43,335 nt of DNA from Faucicola osloensis_B (GTDB lineage: Bacteria; Pseudomonadota; Gammaproteobacteria; Pseudomonadales; Moraxellaceae), in NCBI GenBank assembly GCA_964211495.1, contig CAXORL010000011.1, forward strand, positions 1 through 43,335, given 5' to 3'. Made by a program: the position numbers and the translations under genes. Shown in pieces: positions 1 through 7,253 of this stretch (position 1 is the first letter of the stretch; every line of letters begins with the position of its first letter). The notes beneath the pieces were generated by a model, which was given only the letters and a program-made list of their open reading frames with translations, had not been told where the DNA came from and searched no databases.

Positions 1-227
1 CCCAACACTGCTTAATGGTGCGATGATAAGTTTCAATCTGCCAATGGCAATTATGCAAATACTTAAAATTAAGTGGTGTAGATACCGATGAATTTGGCTC
101 ATCATCACTAGGTTTTGGTTCAAACTTTACATAATGTCTCACTTGGTCTTTAAAGTGATGACGATAAAGCGTGACAAAACAGGGGTGCTTATATTTTTCT
201 GCTAATTTGGTAGGTAACACCAATTCA
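1..227 (-). pseudogene. Transposase fragment (IS701/IS4-like DDE type), cut by window edge
   Basis: Read on the minus strand, about 75 codons stay open from around position 227 to the window edge. The translation begins CELVLPTKLAEKYKHP and ends HWQIETYHRTIKQCW. The H-W-x-I-E-x-Y-H-R-x-(I/L)-K-Q block is typical of the region around the catalytic Glu in IS701/IS4-like DDE transposases. No start codon belongs to it: the open frame runs into the 3' end of the neighbouring LRAT-like gene, so the N-terminal part is missing, and the C-terminal part lies beyond base 1. The family is probable, the exact element unknown. Its position suggests an IS-bounded contig end. Confidence 0.6.
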
Positions 228-860
228 CAATTCTGAAAATTTCCATATTCGCCAATCATTAGCATCTAAAATTTTTTCTGCATCCTCAATCAAATCATTA
301 AACCAAATCCTGTTATTAGTTCTTTTACCTGTTAAACACTCATAAGAAAATTTATGGCAGTTGTTATTAACAACGTGATATGACAATTTTTGCCCTAATC
401 TTCGTTTCGCATGTTCAGCAACGGTTCTATGACCTTTTGCCTTTTTGCCATCACAAGAAACGTAGATATGGATAGCGCTATTTAAACCCCCTAATCGGTT
501 CAAAAACTCTTCTGGAGATACCTTTTCAATAATTCCATCGCCATTTAAATGAATGATTTTATTATATCCGACATAGATGCCTGTATGTTCAACTGTACTA
601 AATGCTAAATCACAGTAAACTAAACTGCCAACCGCTGGTTTTTTAATAGTACTTCTAACGTTATTTATAATACTATCCGAGAATGCTGCCCCCAGTTTAT
701 TACGCCTTTGTCTTTCCTTGACAGTATTGCTTTTTTCTTTAGGTTCATCTGAACAAGCATCCTTAAAGTCATAAAAGCTTTTAATTAATCTCTCAGCCTC
801 ACGCATTTTTTCACGATTAGCAGTTGTACAATCTAATATAGGATTTCTAAAAGAAAGCAT
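225..860 (-). CDS. LRAT-domain (NlpC/P60 superfamily) protein
   Basis: A 211-aa protein whose C-terminal half carries the LRAT (lecithin:retinol acyltransferase-like) signature. HTGIYVG has His92, a second His104 lies in IIHLNGDG, and the nucleophile motif NCHKFSYECL has Cys168. This is the His-His-Cys arrangement of the family, which acts as a thiol acyltransferase or hydrolase, often on lipids. The N-terminal ~80 residues are charged and of no recognised family. I chose the ATG at 860 because GAGAG lies 5 nt upstream; an in-frame ATG at 893 would add 11 residues. There is no signal peptide. It stands alone, tail to tail with the transposase fragment, and its last codons may have been changed by that recombination. 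Substrate unknown. Confidence 0.65.
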   Translation of the reverse strand: MLSFRNPILDCTTANREKMREAERLIKSFYDFKDACSDEPKEKSNTVKERQRRNKLGAAFSDSIINNVRSTIKKPAVGSLVYCDLAFSTVEHTGIYVGYNKIIHLNGDGIIEKVSPEEFLNRLGGLNSAIHIYVSCDGKKAKGHRTVAEHAKRRLGQKLSYHVVNNNCHKFSYECLTGKRTNNRIWFNDLIEDAEKILDANDWRIWKFSEL

Positions 861-1376
861 ATTTTCTCTCACATACAAAGTAGATATAAGCAAATGCTTC
901 TAAGTATTATAACCTGAATTCGACATAAGAAAGGATAAAAAAAGTCCAACATGCTAAAGTCAGTTCACCACAAACACCTTTAACCAGGACTTCTTACATG
1001 GATATAGTCCAGAGGCAAATTAGCATAAAGCAATTGTAGAATCTATAGAGTAGTTGATTGAGCATATACCTATGTGATAACCCGATTTTGTAATTGGGTC
1101 ATGGTAGTTAGCCAGAATCCTTTTACTTATTATTGTTAAAAATGATAACTGCTTATTCGTTCAGCGGTTTTATTATGTTTGGTTTTCAATAAATACTTGA
1201 ATAACTTGTAATTTTTCTTTTAGTTAAAAGACGGTGTTTGTCAACATAGTTGTCACCCAATTTAAGATTAAGCCACTTAACCCAGAGTGGCTTAATCAAG
1301 AGATCCGACCTATGAACGAGTGTCGATTAGTGGGAGTGGTTGACGGGAAATATGTGAGATATAGGAAGCAAAGACA
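861..1376. other. Intergenic region with one perfect hairpin
   Basis: About 510 bp without a convincing gene. The one clear structure is a perfect inverted repeat, ATTAAGCCAC (1267-1276) and GTGGCTTAAT (1287-1296), with a 10-nt loop. It has no T-tract, so it is a poor intrinsic terminator and could be an operator or mRNA hairpin ahead of the small-gene run. A 24-codon ORF (1312-1386) overlaps the next gene and has no good ribosome binding site. No promoter with acceptable spacing was seen. Confidence 0.5.
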
Positions 1377-1562
1377 ATGGAATTAGACAACTCAAAATTA
1401 CCAATCAATATTTTGTTAGACAAAATTAATGAAGCAGCTAAAGGCAATCAAGGCATTACCTTGACGGATAAAGAAACCAAGTTTTTATGTAAAGAAGTTG
1501 GCGATTTGGTATTTATTCCTTTCTTATCTAATGAAGATATCTTAAATATGCAGGCGCATTAA
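1377..1562 (+). CDS. Hypothetical small protein
   Basis: A 61-aa acidic, probably cytosolic protein of unrecognised family; no membrane segment, signal peptide or known motif. An AGGA at 1363-1366 lies about 10 nt before the ATG, a weak ribosome binding site. It ends 2 nt before the start of the next (broken) exported-protein gene, so it is probably the first gene of a small co-directional run (1377-2744) of short exported and membrane proteins. Confidence 0.45.
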   Translation: MELDNSKLPINILLDKINEAAKGNQGITLTDKETKFLCKEVGDLVFIPFLSNEDILNMQAH

Positions 1563-1564
1563 TT

Positions 1565-1894
1565 ATGAAAAAGTTAGCTTTGACAATATGCTTTATTAGC
1601 CACACTGTTTTCGCTGAGCAACCATACAACTAAAACCTGAGTAATCAAAACCCATTTGGTGCGATGATGAATGGCGTCAATCATTACCAAGCCGTGAAGA
1701 TTGAAGATGCCCAGGTTAAGGAAATCAGCAACGCGAAGCCAATTTACGGTAAGTCTGGCCTACCATCCAATTGCCGGGCTTATATTCAATACGCAATCAA
1801 TAGCTATCGCCAAGGTGAATACAGTGCTGATGACACAATGACAGCCATGGAAAGAAACTGTGGTATTAATGGCTGGTTATGGGAAGATAAATAA
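1565..1894 (+). pseudogene. Exported small protein broken by an in-frame TAA
   Basis: From ATG 1565 the reading starts MKKLALTICFISHTVFAEQ, a textbook Sec signal peptide (KK, hydrophobic core, AxA-like VFA cleavage site), then meets TAA at 1631-1633 (codon 23). The same frame then stays open to 1894, through NLSNQNPFGAMMNGVNHYQA and a mature domain with two Cys (SNCRAY and RNCGINGWLWE). This is best read as one roughly 109-codon gene with a nonsense change, for example CAA to TAA. A restart at ATG 1661 or 1664 would give a leaderless ~76-aa product. It could also be a sequencing error. Function unknown. Confidence 0.6.
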
Positions 1895-2365
1895 ATGAAG
1901 TATTTGATGTATATTGGAATTGCCTTAACTGTGGGTTTATCAAGCTCATCATTTGCTATGACAGAAAAAGAGCTTGAAGATAAGAGAGATTTTATTCGTC
2001 TAGCTCTAAAATGTTCGAACTACAATTATTATGCAAAAAATTTAGAAGAAGGTAAAAGACTCGAAAATTTGGCACTATCTGAGTTTTTTAAAATTTCATC
2101 TGATCTAATTTCAAAGTTTGTGTCTAATGAAGATCGTAAGGATATTCCCGTAGAATTTATAAATCGAATGAATGATGACTTTGTTACAGGATTTTTAGCG
2201 GCTTACATTACCATTAGTGAACAGGCTGAAGCAGAAAAAGAAATATTTGGTAGAATTTTTGATGTAGCTAAAAATGAGGTTGATTATCAGGATAGTCAAA
2301 ATAAAGAATTTCAGATTAAAGCAAAAAAACTAGTTGAACAAAATAATTGCAGGTTTATCAAATAG
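1895..2365 (+). CDS. Exported hypothetical protein
   Basis: A 156-aa protein with a clear Sec signal peptide (MKYLMYIGIALTVGLSSSSF, cleavage expected after SFA near residue 21) and a mature part rich in Lys/Glu that looks mostly helical. It contains two Cys in the mature chain (KCSNYN and NNCRF), so one disulfide is possible. The ATG directly abuts the TAA of the preceding exported gene (no gap), pointing to translational coupling. Family not recognised; the periplasm is the likely location. Its neighbours are also short exported or membrane proteins, which suggests a common envelope-related role, but nothing identifies it. Confidence 0.6.
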   Translation: MKYLMYIGIALTVGLSSSSFAMTEKELEDKRDFIRLALKCSNYNYYAKNLEEGKRLENLALSEFFKISSDLISKFVSNEDRKDIPVEFINRMNDDFVTGFLAAYITISEQAEAEKEIFGRIFDVAKNEVDYQDSQNKEFQIKAKKLVEQNNCRFIK

Positions 2366-2378
2366 CAAGGACTACCAA

Positions 2379-2552
2379 ATGTTCGCCAGCAACCACACCA
2401 AACCAAAGCCAATACTCACAGGCTGGTCATTAGAGAATGTTGACCCTGACCACTACTTCATCGTCTGGTTTATCTACAATGCGGATTTAATCACGCTAGC
2501 GACACGGGCAAAGGGTTGGTGTGTTTATCGAGAGATTGAGTTGGATTTTTGA
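2379..2552 (+). CDS. Hypothetical small protein
   Basis: A 57-aa protein. The open frame begins further upstream inside the previous gene, but ATG 2379 follows AAGGA (2367-2371) at a good distance, so I place the start there, 13 nt after the upstream stop. It contains the aromatic stretch DPDHYFIVWFIYNADLI, possibly a beta-hairpin core or a short membrane segment. No family recognised. The stop is 1 nt before the next ATG, implying coupled translation with the small membrane protein. Confidence 0.45.
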   Translation: MFASNHTKPKPILTGWSLENVDPDHYFIVWFIYNADLITLATRAKGWCVYREIELDF

Positions 2553-2553
2553 T

Positions 2554-2796
2554 ATGAACAGATGGATTTGGTTGATTTTGTGGACGTGTGTTGCAGGAAT
2601 ATGGATTGCTGATATTATCGCGCTGCTAGCTGTAAAGCCTATGTTTTTATCAACATGGTTGGCAGCACTTGCTTTTGCTTGGGTGCCTTTTAGTTTGGTT
2701 TATATTGCTCAGTTGGTAGTGACTGGGCGGAGGGTGCCGTTTAAGAACCTGTTCATGATTAAAAAATATGCTAGGATAAGCTACATAATCGATTAA
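2554..2796 (+). pseudogene. Small two-TM membrane protein with 3' end replaced by IS5-family insertion
   Basis: From ATG 2554 the product has two strong hydrophobic segments (residues 3-26 and about 29-57). The original gene can be rebuilt. Removing the IS5-family element (2745-3612) and one copy of the TAA duplication joins ...CCGTTTAA to GATTTAG, so the native protein ended R-R-V-P-F-K-I-stop (65 aa). As it stands, after residue 64 translation runs into the IS left end and adds 16 foreign residues, ending at 2796. The native protein lost only its last residue, so it may still function with the added tail. Family not recognised. Confidence 0.6.
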
Positions 2797-3612
2797 TAAC
2801 CGAATCAATCACCATGAGAAAAGCCTATCCAAGCGACATTAGCCGAAAAAAATTTGAGCACATACTACCGATTCTAGAAAGTGCTCGGAAGAAGACCAAG
2901 CCAAGAACGGTTGACCTTTATGACGTATTTTGTGGGTTATTGTATATACTAAGAACAGGTTGCCAATGGCGACAGCTGCCCCATGACTTTCCCAAATGGC
3001 GCACCGTCCACTCGTACTTTCAGAAATGGAGCGAGCTTGACGAAGAAGGCAACAGCCTTCTTGACCAAGCCTTAAAAAAAATTGGTCAAAAAAGCGCGAA
3101 AGAAGGACAACCGTAAGGGCAAAACCAGTTTTATCATCATTGATGCCCAAAGCGTAAAAAATACCGACACGGCTAAACACAAAGGCTATGACGCAGGAAA
3201 GAAAGTATCAGGGATTAAGCGCCATACTGCGGTAGACAACCAAGGCTTGCCGCATGCTATCTGTATTACCACTGCCAATATCACCGACCGTGAGGGGGCT
3301 AAAACGTTACTTCGTCAACATGCTAAGCGCTTAAGCCGTGTCAAAAATGTGATGGTTGATGGCGGTTATCGAGGTATTTGCTAATAGTGTTAAATCTATT
3401 TTAGGCGAAACCGTTACCACAGAAGTTGCCAAAAGAGATGAACTGCATACGTTTAAAGTCATACCAAAGCGATGGGTTGTAGAACGTTCGTTTGCTTGGA
3501 TTGAGAAAAATAGACGTCTATGGAAAAACTGTGAGCGTCATTTAAATTCGAGCCTTCAATTTACCAATTTCGCTTTCATCGCTTTGTTATTGAAAAGATT
3601 GTGAACAGGTTC
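2745..3612 (+). mobile_element. IS5-family element (IS427-like group), 868 bp
   Basis: The ends are GAACCTGTTCATGATT (left) and, read inward from the right end, GAACCTGTTCACAATC, so the inverted repeats match over the first 12 bases and imperfectly after. A 3-bp direct repeat TAA flanks it (2742-2744 and 3613-3615), matching the TNA target preference known for this group. It carries one transposase gene broken into three frames. It sits in the last codons of a small membrane protein gene. Confidence 0.85.
2814..3604 (+). pseudogene. IS5-family transposase, frameshifted
   Basis: Three overlapping frames together cover a whole IS427-like DDE transposase. Frame one (from ATG 2814) has LRTGCQWRQLP and DFPKWRTVHSYF. 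Frame two has IIDAQSVKNTDTA (first Asp) and KVSGIKRHTAVD. Frame three has IPKRWVVERSFAWIEK (Glu/Arg region). The first shift falls on an A8 run near 3076-3083, the place where this group uses slippage, and may be natural. The second, near 3372 inside the DGGYRG region (second Asp), looks like an indel that destroys the gene. As read, no complete transposase is made even if slippage occurs. Confidence 0.75.
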
Positions 3613-3698
3613 TAAGATTTAGTTGGAAATTGATTTGGATTTTTAACACGTCAATGGTTGGCGCATATCGCAAAAACTACATTGTAATAATTTTAACT

Positions 3699-3707
3699 TG
3701 CTATAAT
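3699..3707 (+). promoter_or_regulatory. Extended -10 promoter of the toxin-antitoxin pair
   Basis: TGCTATAAT: a perfect -10 hexamer (3702-3707) preceded by the TGn extension, 45 nt before the antitoxin start. The -35 position (ACATTG, 3679-3684) is poor, as is usual for extended -10 promoters. The antitoxin gene then has a near-perfect Shine-Dalgarno, AAGGAGG, 5 nt before its ATG. Confidence 0.6.
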
Positions 3708-3751
3708 ATAGTTTCACTCAATTTTTCACATCAATTTGCCAAGGAGGCAAT

Positions 3752-4315
3752 ATGAAATCAGCACAAGACATTGCTAATTTCTTCCTTAGCCATTCCTACG
3801 ATGGCGAAATGGATGACATCACTAACCTAAAGTTGCAAAAGTTGCTTTACTATGCACAAGGGTATAGCTTAGCTTTATTAGGTCGTCCTATTTTTGATGA
3901 TCCAATTTGTGCATGGGACCATGGTCCTGTTGTAGAGACAGTTTGGCGTAGCTATAATCAGCATCGTAAGTCAACTATCCCTTCAGTGCAAGGCTATAAT
4001 CTTGAAGGTTACAGTACAGATGAGTTGAGTATTTTGAATCGTGTTGCCAACGATTATGGTCAGTACTCGCCTTGGAGACTGCGCGATATGACGCATAACG
4101 AAACGCCTTGGCTTGATACTGTAAAGAACGGTTGTATTAGTCTTCATAAGATAAAAGATTTTTTTATGGATAAATTAACCAAAGCACCACCTATTGATGA
4201 CCGTCAGGCTTATAACTACGATGTCAAAGTAATGCAACGTGCTTTAGATGCCGAGCGTATTTCTGTGCCAGACTTTGAAAGTGATGAAGAGTATCTTGCA
4301 TGGCTTGATGCTTGA
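3752..4315 (+). CDS. Panacea-domain (DUF4065/SocA-like) antitoxin
   Basis: A 187-aa protein. Residues ~5-45 carry the Panacea/SocA hallmark (DIANFFL, then TNLKLQKLLYYAQGYSLA), followed by DPICAWDHGPVVETVWRSY, the most conserved block of the family. Members (GepA, SocA, PanA) act as antitoxins that bind and neutralise unrelated toxins encoded next door. The start is fixed by AAGGAGG 5 nt upstream and an extended -10 promoter. The stop lies 6 nt before the next ATG. The length matches the family. The acidic C-terminus (FESDEEYLAWLDA) could be the toxin-binding tail; that is inference. Confidence 0.8.
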   Translation: MKSAQDIANFFLSHSYDGEMDDITNLKLQKLLYYAQGYSLALLGRPIFDDPICAWDHGPVVETVWRSYNQHRKSTIPSVQGYNLEGYSTDELSILNRVANDYGQYSPWRLRDMTHNETPWLDTVKNGCISLHKIKDFFMDKLTKAPPIDDRQAYNYDVKVMQRALDAERISVPDFESDEEYLAWLDA

Positions 4316-4321
4316 TATGGG

Positions 4322-4708
4322 ATGGTCATGCAAGTTAAATACTCTGCCTTATTTAAGCAAATGCTGAAAAACTTTCCAAAAGCAGACCAGTTGAAGATTA
4401 GAGCCTTTGAAACCCATGTTAGACAGCATGGGTTTTCTGGCTTAGAAGGGCGTAATAAAAGTTCTGCTGATGTGCCTACTGATGACCCCAACTGGCTCCA
4501 GAAAGTTAGGCAAGCGCGAGATAATAATCTTTGGCACTATCATATCGGTATTCCTCATTATGATGAATCTTGTCGTTACGGGGACAAGACAAGTAAATAT
4601 GTCTTACATTACATTTATGACCACGTTGAAGATATACTTACATTGGTATATATGTCACCACATCCACCTTTTGAATTACCAGATGAAAGCTATCTAGAAC
4701 TTATCTAG
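4322..4708 (+). CDS. Probable toxin of the Panacea pair (ParE/RelE-like fold)
   Basis: A 128-aa protein encoded directly after the Panacea antitoxin. The N-terminus is basic (QVKYSALFKQMLKNFPKADQ). The C-terminal half has the strand pattern of small RelE/ParE-type toxins (KYVLHYIYDH, EDILTLVYMSPHPPFE). I did not recognise a catalytic signature, so the assignment rests on position, size and basic character. An internal ATG at 4328 is better spaced from GGGA (4319-4322) and may be the true start, giving 126 aa. Transcription ends at a strong terminator 15 nt downstream. Known Panacea partners include membrane-active and translation-targeting toxins; the target here is unknown. Confidence 0.6.
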   Translation: MVMQVKYSALFKQMLKNFPKADQLKIRAFETHVRQHGFSGLEGRNKSSADVPTDDPNWLQKVRQARDNNLWHYHIGIPHYDESCRYGDKTSKYVLHYIYDHVEDILTLVYMSPHPPFELPDESYLELI

Positions 4709-4723
4709 TAATATCAGCTTACC

Positions 4724-4749
4724 AAACCCACCCACCCCGGTGGGTTTTT
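4724..4749 (+). terminator. Intrinsic terminator of the toxin-antitoxin pair
   Basis: Stem AAACCCACC (4724-4732) with GGTGGGTTT (4739-4747), 6-nt loop, then T's. A perfect 9-bp stem starting 15 nt after the toxin stop codon. Confidence 0.8.
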
Positions 4750-4806
4750 ACACTCCTGAACCGTCCCGGGATTGTCGGAGACCTAAAACTCTGAGACAAT
4801 ACCCTT

Positions 4807-5124
4807 ATGAAAAGCAAACAATACCCAACAGAAGTTAAGACACGAGCCGTCGAATTACTGATTGAATCACAAAAAGATTATCCCTCATTATGGGCGGCCA
4901 TCCAAGCCATCGCCCCTAAATTTGGCTGCACGCCCGAAACCCTACGCTCATGGCATCAAAAGCACCTAACTAAGCAAACTCCTGTGACTATAAGCACTGA
5001 AAGCCAAGCCGCTCGTATCGCTGAGCTTGAGCGAGAAATCAGAGAACTCAAACAAGCGAACGAAATTATTCGCAAAGCAGCCGCTTTTTTCGCCCAGGCG
5101 GAGCTCGGCCGCCCACACAAGTGA
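4807..5124 (+). CDS. IS3-family OrfA (helix-turn-helix DNA-binding subunit)
   Basis: A 105-aa protein. The N-terminal HTH (residues ~5-50, with PTEVKTRAVELLIES and GCTPETLRSWHQKH) is followed by a leucine-zipper-like coiled coil (ARIAELEREIRELKQANEII), then AAAFFAQAELGRPHK, the normal end of IS51-type OrfA. The length is normal and the gene looks intact. It binds the IS ends and is normally joined to OrfB by -1 frameshifting near AAAAAG/TTTTTT-type slippery sites; here the TGA at 5122 overlaps the natural orfB ATG at 5124. Confidence 0.8.
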   Translation: MKSKQYPTEVKTRAVELLIESQKDYPSLWAAIQAIAPKFGCTPETLRSWHQKHLTKQTPVTISTESQAARIAELEREIRELKQANEIIRKAAAFFAQAELGRPHK

Positions 5125-6036
5125 TGGTCAAATTCATTGATGATGAAAGGAAAAAGTATGGGGTCGAGTCAATCTGCAGAATACTGCCAATTGCGCCATC
5201 GCAAACAAAGCGACAAACACCTCATGGCACAAATCAAACAGATTTGGCAAGCCAGTGGCTGTCGCTATGGCATTCGTAAAGTCTGGCATAAGCTTAAGCA
5301 AGATGGTATGCCCAAATTAGGTCGTTGCACCGTTGAACGCCTGATGAAACAGCTAGGCATACAAGGCGTATGGCGGGGCAAAGGCAAAATTACCACCAAA
5401 CAGCGACCAGGACAACAAAGTCCCGATGATTTGGTCAAACGCAACTTTAGCGCAGATGCCCCGAATAAGCTGTGGGTCGCTGATTTTACCTACATTAAAA
5501 CTAAATCAGGCTGGGTCTATACTGCCTTTGTCATTGACGTGTTCAAGCGAGTTATTGTGGGTTGGAAAGTATCTAATCATATGAACACTCAGCTGGTCTT
5601 AGATGCCTTAAATCAAGCCTTAGACGCTAGAGGTAGACCAAGCGGGGTAATTCATCATTCTGATAAAGGTAGTCAGTATCTATCAATTAAGTACGGTGAA
5701 CGGCTTAAACAATCGGGGCTTGCTGCATCGGTTGGTACAACTGGTGATTCCACTTCGGGCATAGCCCTACGTCTTGCACTCGGGCGAAGCAGTGCTTCGC
5801 TATTTCCTCGCTCAGATAACGCCCTAGCCGAAAGCGTCAATGGGCTGTACAAAACGGAGGTGATTGATTATTTGAAACAGGAATGGGATGGCGTAAATGA
5901 TGTTGCGCTAGCGACCCTTGATTGGATACACTGGTACAACCATGAACGATTGCATTCTACCAATGGATATGTGTCGCCTCTTGATGCAGAAAATATCTAC
6001 TATTGTTCATTAATTCCGTCAGGCTATGCTGCCTGA
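5124..6036 (+). pseudogene. IS3-family OrfB (DDE integrase), frameshifted and with hairpin insertion
   Basis: The natural start ATG 5124 gives MVKFIDDERKKYGVESIC and RILPIAPS. The frame then shifts near 5197-5205, where roughly 10-13 bp appear to be missing between the APS and HRKQSDKH codons. The rest continues in the frame of ATG 5137 to 6036. The rve core is present: WVADFTYI (first Asp), VIHHSDKGSQY (second Asp), DNALAESVNGLYKTE (Glu). Between GDS and DNALAES, where relatives have a single Tyr, there are about 21 extra residues encoded by a double-hairpin element (5751-5814), kept in frame. Both lesions lie in essential parts, so the enzyme is probably dead. Confidence 0.75.
5751..5814 (+). 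repeat. Double-hairpin REP-like element, copy A (inside IS orfB)
   Basis: About 62 bp with two small hairpins: GGGC-ATA-GCCC (5758-5768) and GCGAAGCA-G-TGCTTCGC (5784-5800), linked by GTCTTGCACTCGG. It lies in frame inside the DDE domain of the IS3-family transposase. Two related copies are at 28113-28170 (inverted) and 38692-38754. Compared with copy C, the first stem (GGGC/GCCC versus GAGC/GCTC) and the second (GCGAAG/CTTCGC versus GCAAAG/CTTTGC) differ by paired changes that keep the pairing. Confidence 0.75.
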
Positions 6037-6075
6037 CTCAAGTAAACTTGTCTCCGATAAAATCAGGACGGTTCA

Positions 6076-6181
6076 TTTGTCGCCTATTGAAGTGTAGAAT
6101 ATCTATTTTCGTTTATTAGACCTGTTAGGCTAAGCTGCCTGGCTCAAGACTTTATATCGTCGACAAAATAGGGGTGATTCA
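6076..6181 (+). mobile_element. Degenerate right-end remnant of the same IS3-family type
   Basis: Directly after the intact right end, TTGTCGCCTATTGAAG and TTAGGCTAAGCTGCCTGG repeat, in diverged form, the end of orfB (SPLDAENIYY to GYAA-stop) and the terminal repeat, finishing GGGTGATTCA. It contains stop codons and is clearly older than the adjacent copy. It separates the IS from the biosynthetic-type cluster. Confidence 0.7.
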
Positions 6182-6299
6182 GTGAGTAATTTTTTCTAAG
6201 CAGACTCGTTTGAATTCATTGACCAAGTTGCATTCTAACGAAAACAAGTTTGATGTCGAATTTTATTTTCTTAAGATTAGTTTGAGAGATTCATTCAGA

Positions 6300-7253
6300 A
6301 TGAATATTTTAATTGCTGGTGGGGCTGGTTTTATTGGTAAAAATCTATGCAAGACTTTATTAGAAAAGAATCATAAAGTAATTTGTGTGGATTGTTTCTT
6401 AACTAGTCGAATAGAAGATTTGCATGAATTAATTATCCATCCCAATTTTACTCTAGTAGAGCATAATATCATTGAGCCACTAAAATTAGATACTTATCAA
6501 ATAAATCAAATTTACCATCTCGCATGTCCTGCTTCTCCCTTACATTACCAGCAAGACGATATATATACATTGGATACAAATTATTTAGGTACAAAAAATC
6601 TTCTCGAATTAGCTACTGCATATGATGCTAAGTTTTTATTAGCATCTACTAGCGAAGTTTATGGCGAACCTAAAGTTAATCCACAGCCAGAAGCATATTA
6701 TGGGAATGTTAGTACATGTGGGCCTCGAGCCTGTTATGATGAGGGGAAGAGAATATCTGAGACACTAACTTTTGCATATGCTAAAAAATATAATTTACAA
6801 GTGAGTATAGCAAGAATATTCAATACCTATGGACCAGGGATGCAAATAGATGATGGAAGAGTAATTTGCGAATTTATCACAAAATTATTAAAAAATGAAG
6901 CTATCACTATATTTGGTAATGGAGACCAAACAAGAAGTTTTTGTTATATCGATGATTTAGTTAAAGGTTTAATCCTACTAATGAATAGTAATTACTCTAA
7001 GCCATTAAATTTAGGAAAAGATGATGAAATAAGTATTTCTAATATCGCTCATGTTGTTCAAGATATTTTGGGAAAGAAATTAAATATTCATTATGTAGAG
7101 GCTAGAGAAAATGATCCTCTACAAAGAAAGCCTGATTTAACGCTAGCTCAAAAGCAGTTAAATTGGGTTGCCGAGACTTCATTGCTTGATGGGTTGCATT
7201 CAACTATAAACTATTTTGAGGACAGGATGAAATTAAAAAATGTCAAAAAATAA
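6300..7253 (+). CDS. UDP-glucuronate decarboxylase-like extended SDR (UDP-xylose synthase family)
   Basis: A 317-aa Rossmann-fold NAD-dependent sugar-nucleotide enzyme. Visible are the NAD site GGAGFIG (residues 7-13), STSEVYGEP (116-124), the catalytic Y146-x3-K150 in GPRACYDEGKR, and ARIFNTYGPGM plus DGRVICEFI, the exact block order of UDP-xylose synthases. Family members oxidise and decarboxylate UDP-glucuronate to UDP-4-keto-pentose or UDP-xylose; the substrate here is not proven. I start at ATG 6300 (MNILIAGGAG), since an upstream TTG start would add 30 residues before the nucleotide-binding strand. It is the first gene of a tightly overlapping cluster: its last 14 nt overlap the ATP-grasp gene. 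Confidence 0.85.
   Translation: MNILIAGGAGFIGKNLCKTLLEKNHKVICVDCFLTSRIEDLHELIIHPNFTLVEHNIIEPLKLDTYQINQIYHLACPASPLHYQQDDIYTLDTNYLGTKNLLELATAYDAKFLLASTSEVYGEPKVNPQPEAYYGNVSTCGPRACYDEGKRISETLTFAYAKKYNLQVSIARIFNTYGPGMQIDDGRVICEFITKLLKNEAITIFGNGDQTRSFCYIDDLVKGLILLMNSNYSKPLNLGKDDEISISNIAHVVQDILGKKLNIHYVEARENDPLQRKPDLTLAQKQLNWVAETSLLDGLHSTINYFEDRMKLKNVKK

Larger units (their letters stand above)
4757..6075 (+). mobile_element. IS3-family element (IS51-like group), 1319 bp, damaged
   Basis: Left end TGAACCGTCCCGGG with downstream GTCGGAGAC. The right end read inward is TGAACCGTCCTGA with ATCGGAGAC. No direct repeat is visible at the two ends (left flank ACTCC, right flank TTTGT). The right end abuts an older remnant of the same IS type, so the present arrangement may come from recombination between copies. 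It carries orfA, and orfB with a frameshifting deletion and a ~60-bp hairpin-element insertion. Confidence 0.85.

Noticed and set aside
861..1260. Possible IS remnant upstream of the small-gene run
   Set aside because: A few segments resemble IS ends, but no transposase frame or matching pair of repeats could be found.
1312..1386. 24-codon ORF before the small hypothetical gene
   Set aside because: No convincing ribosome binding site, overlaps the next start, no recognisable features.
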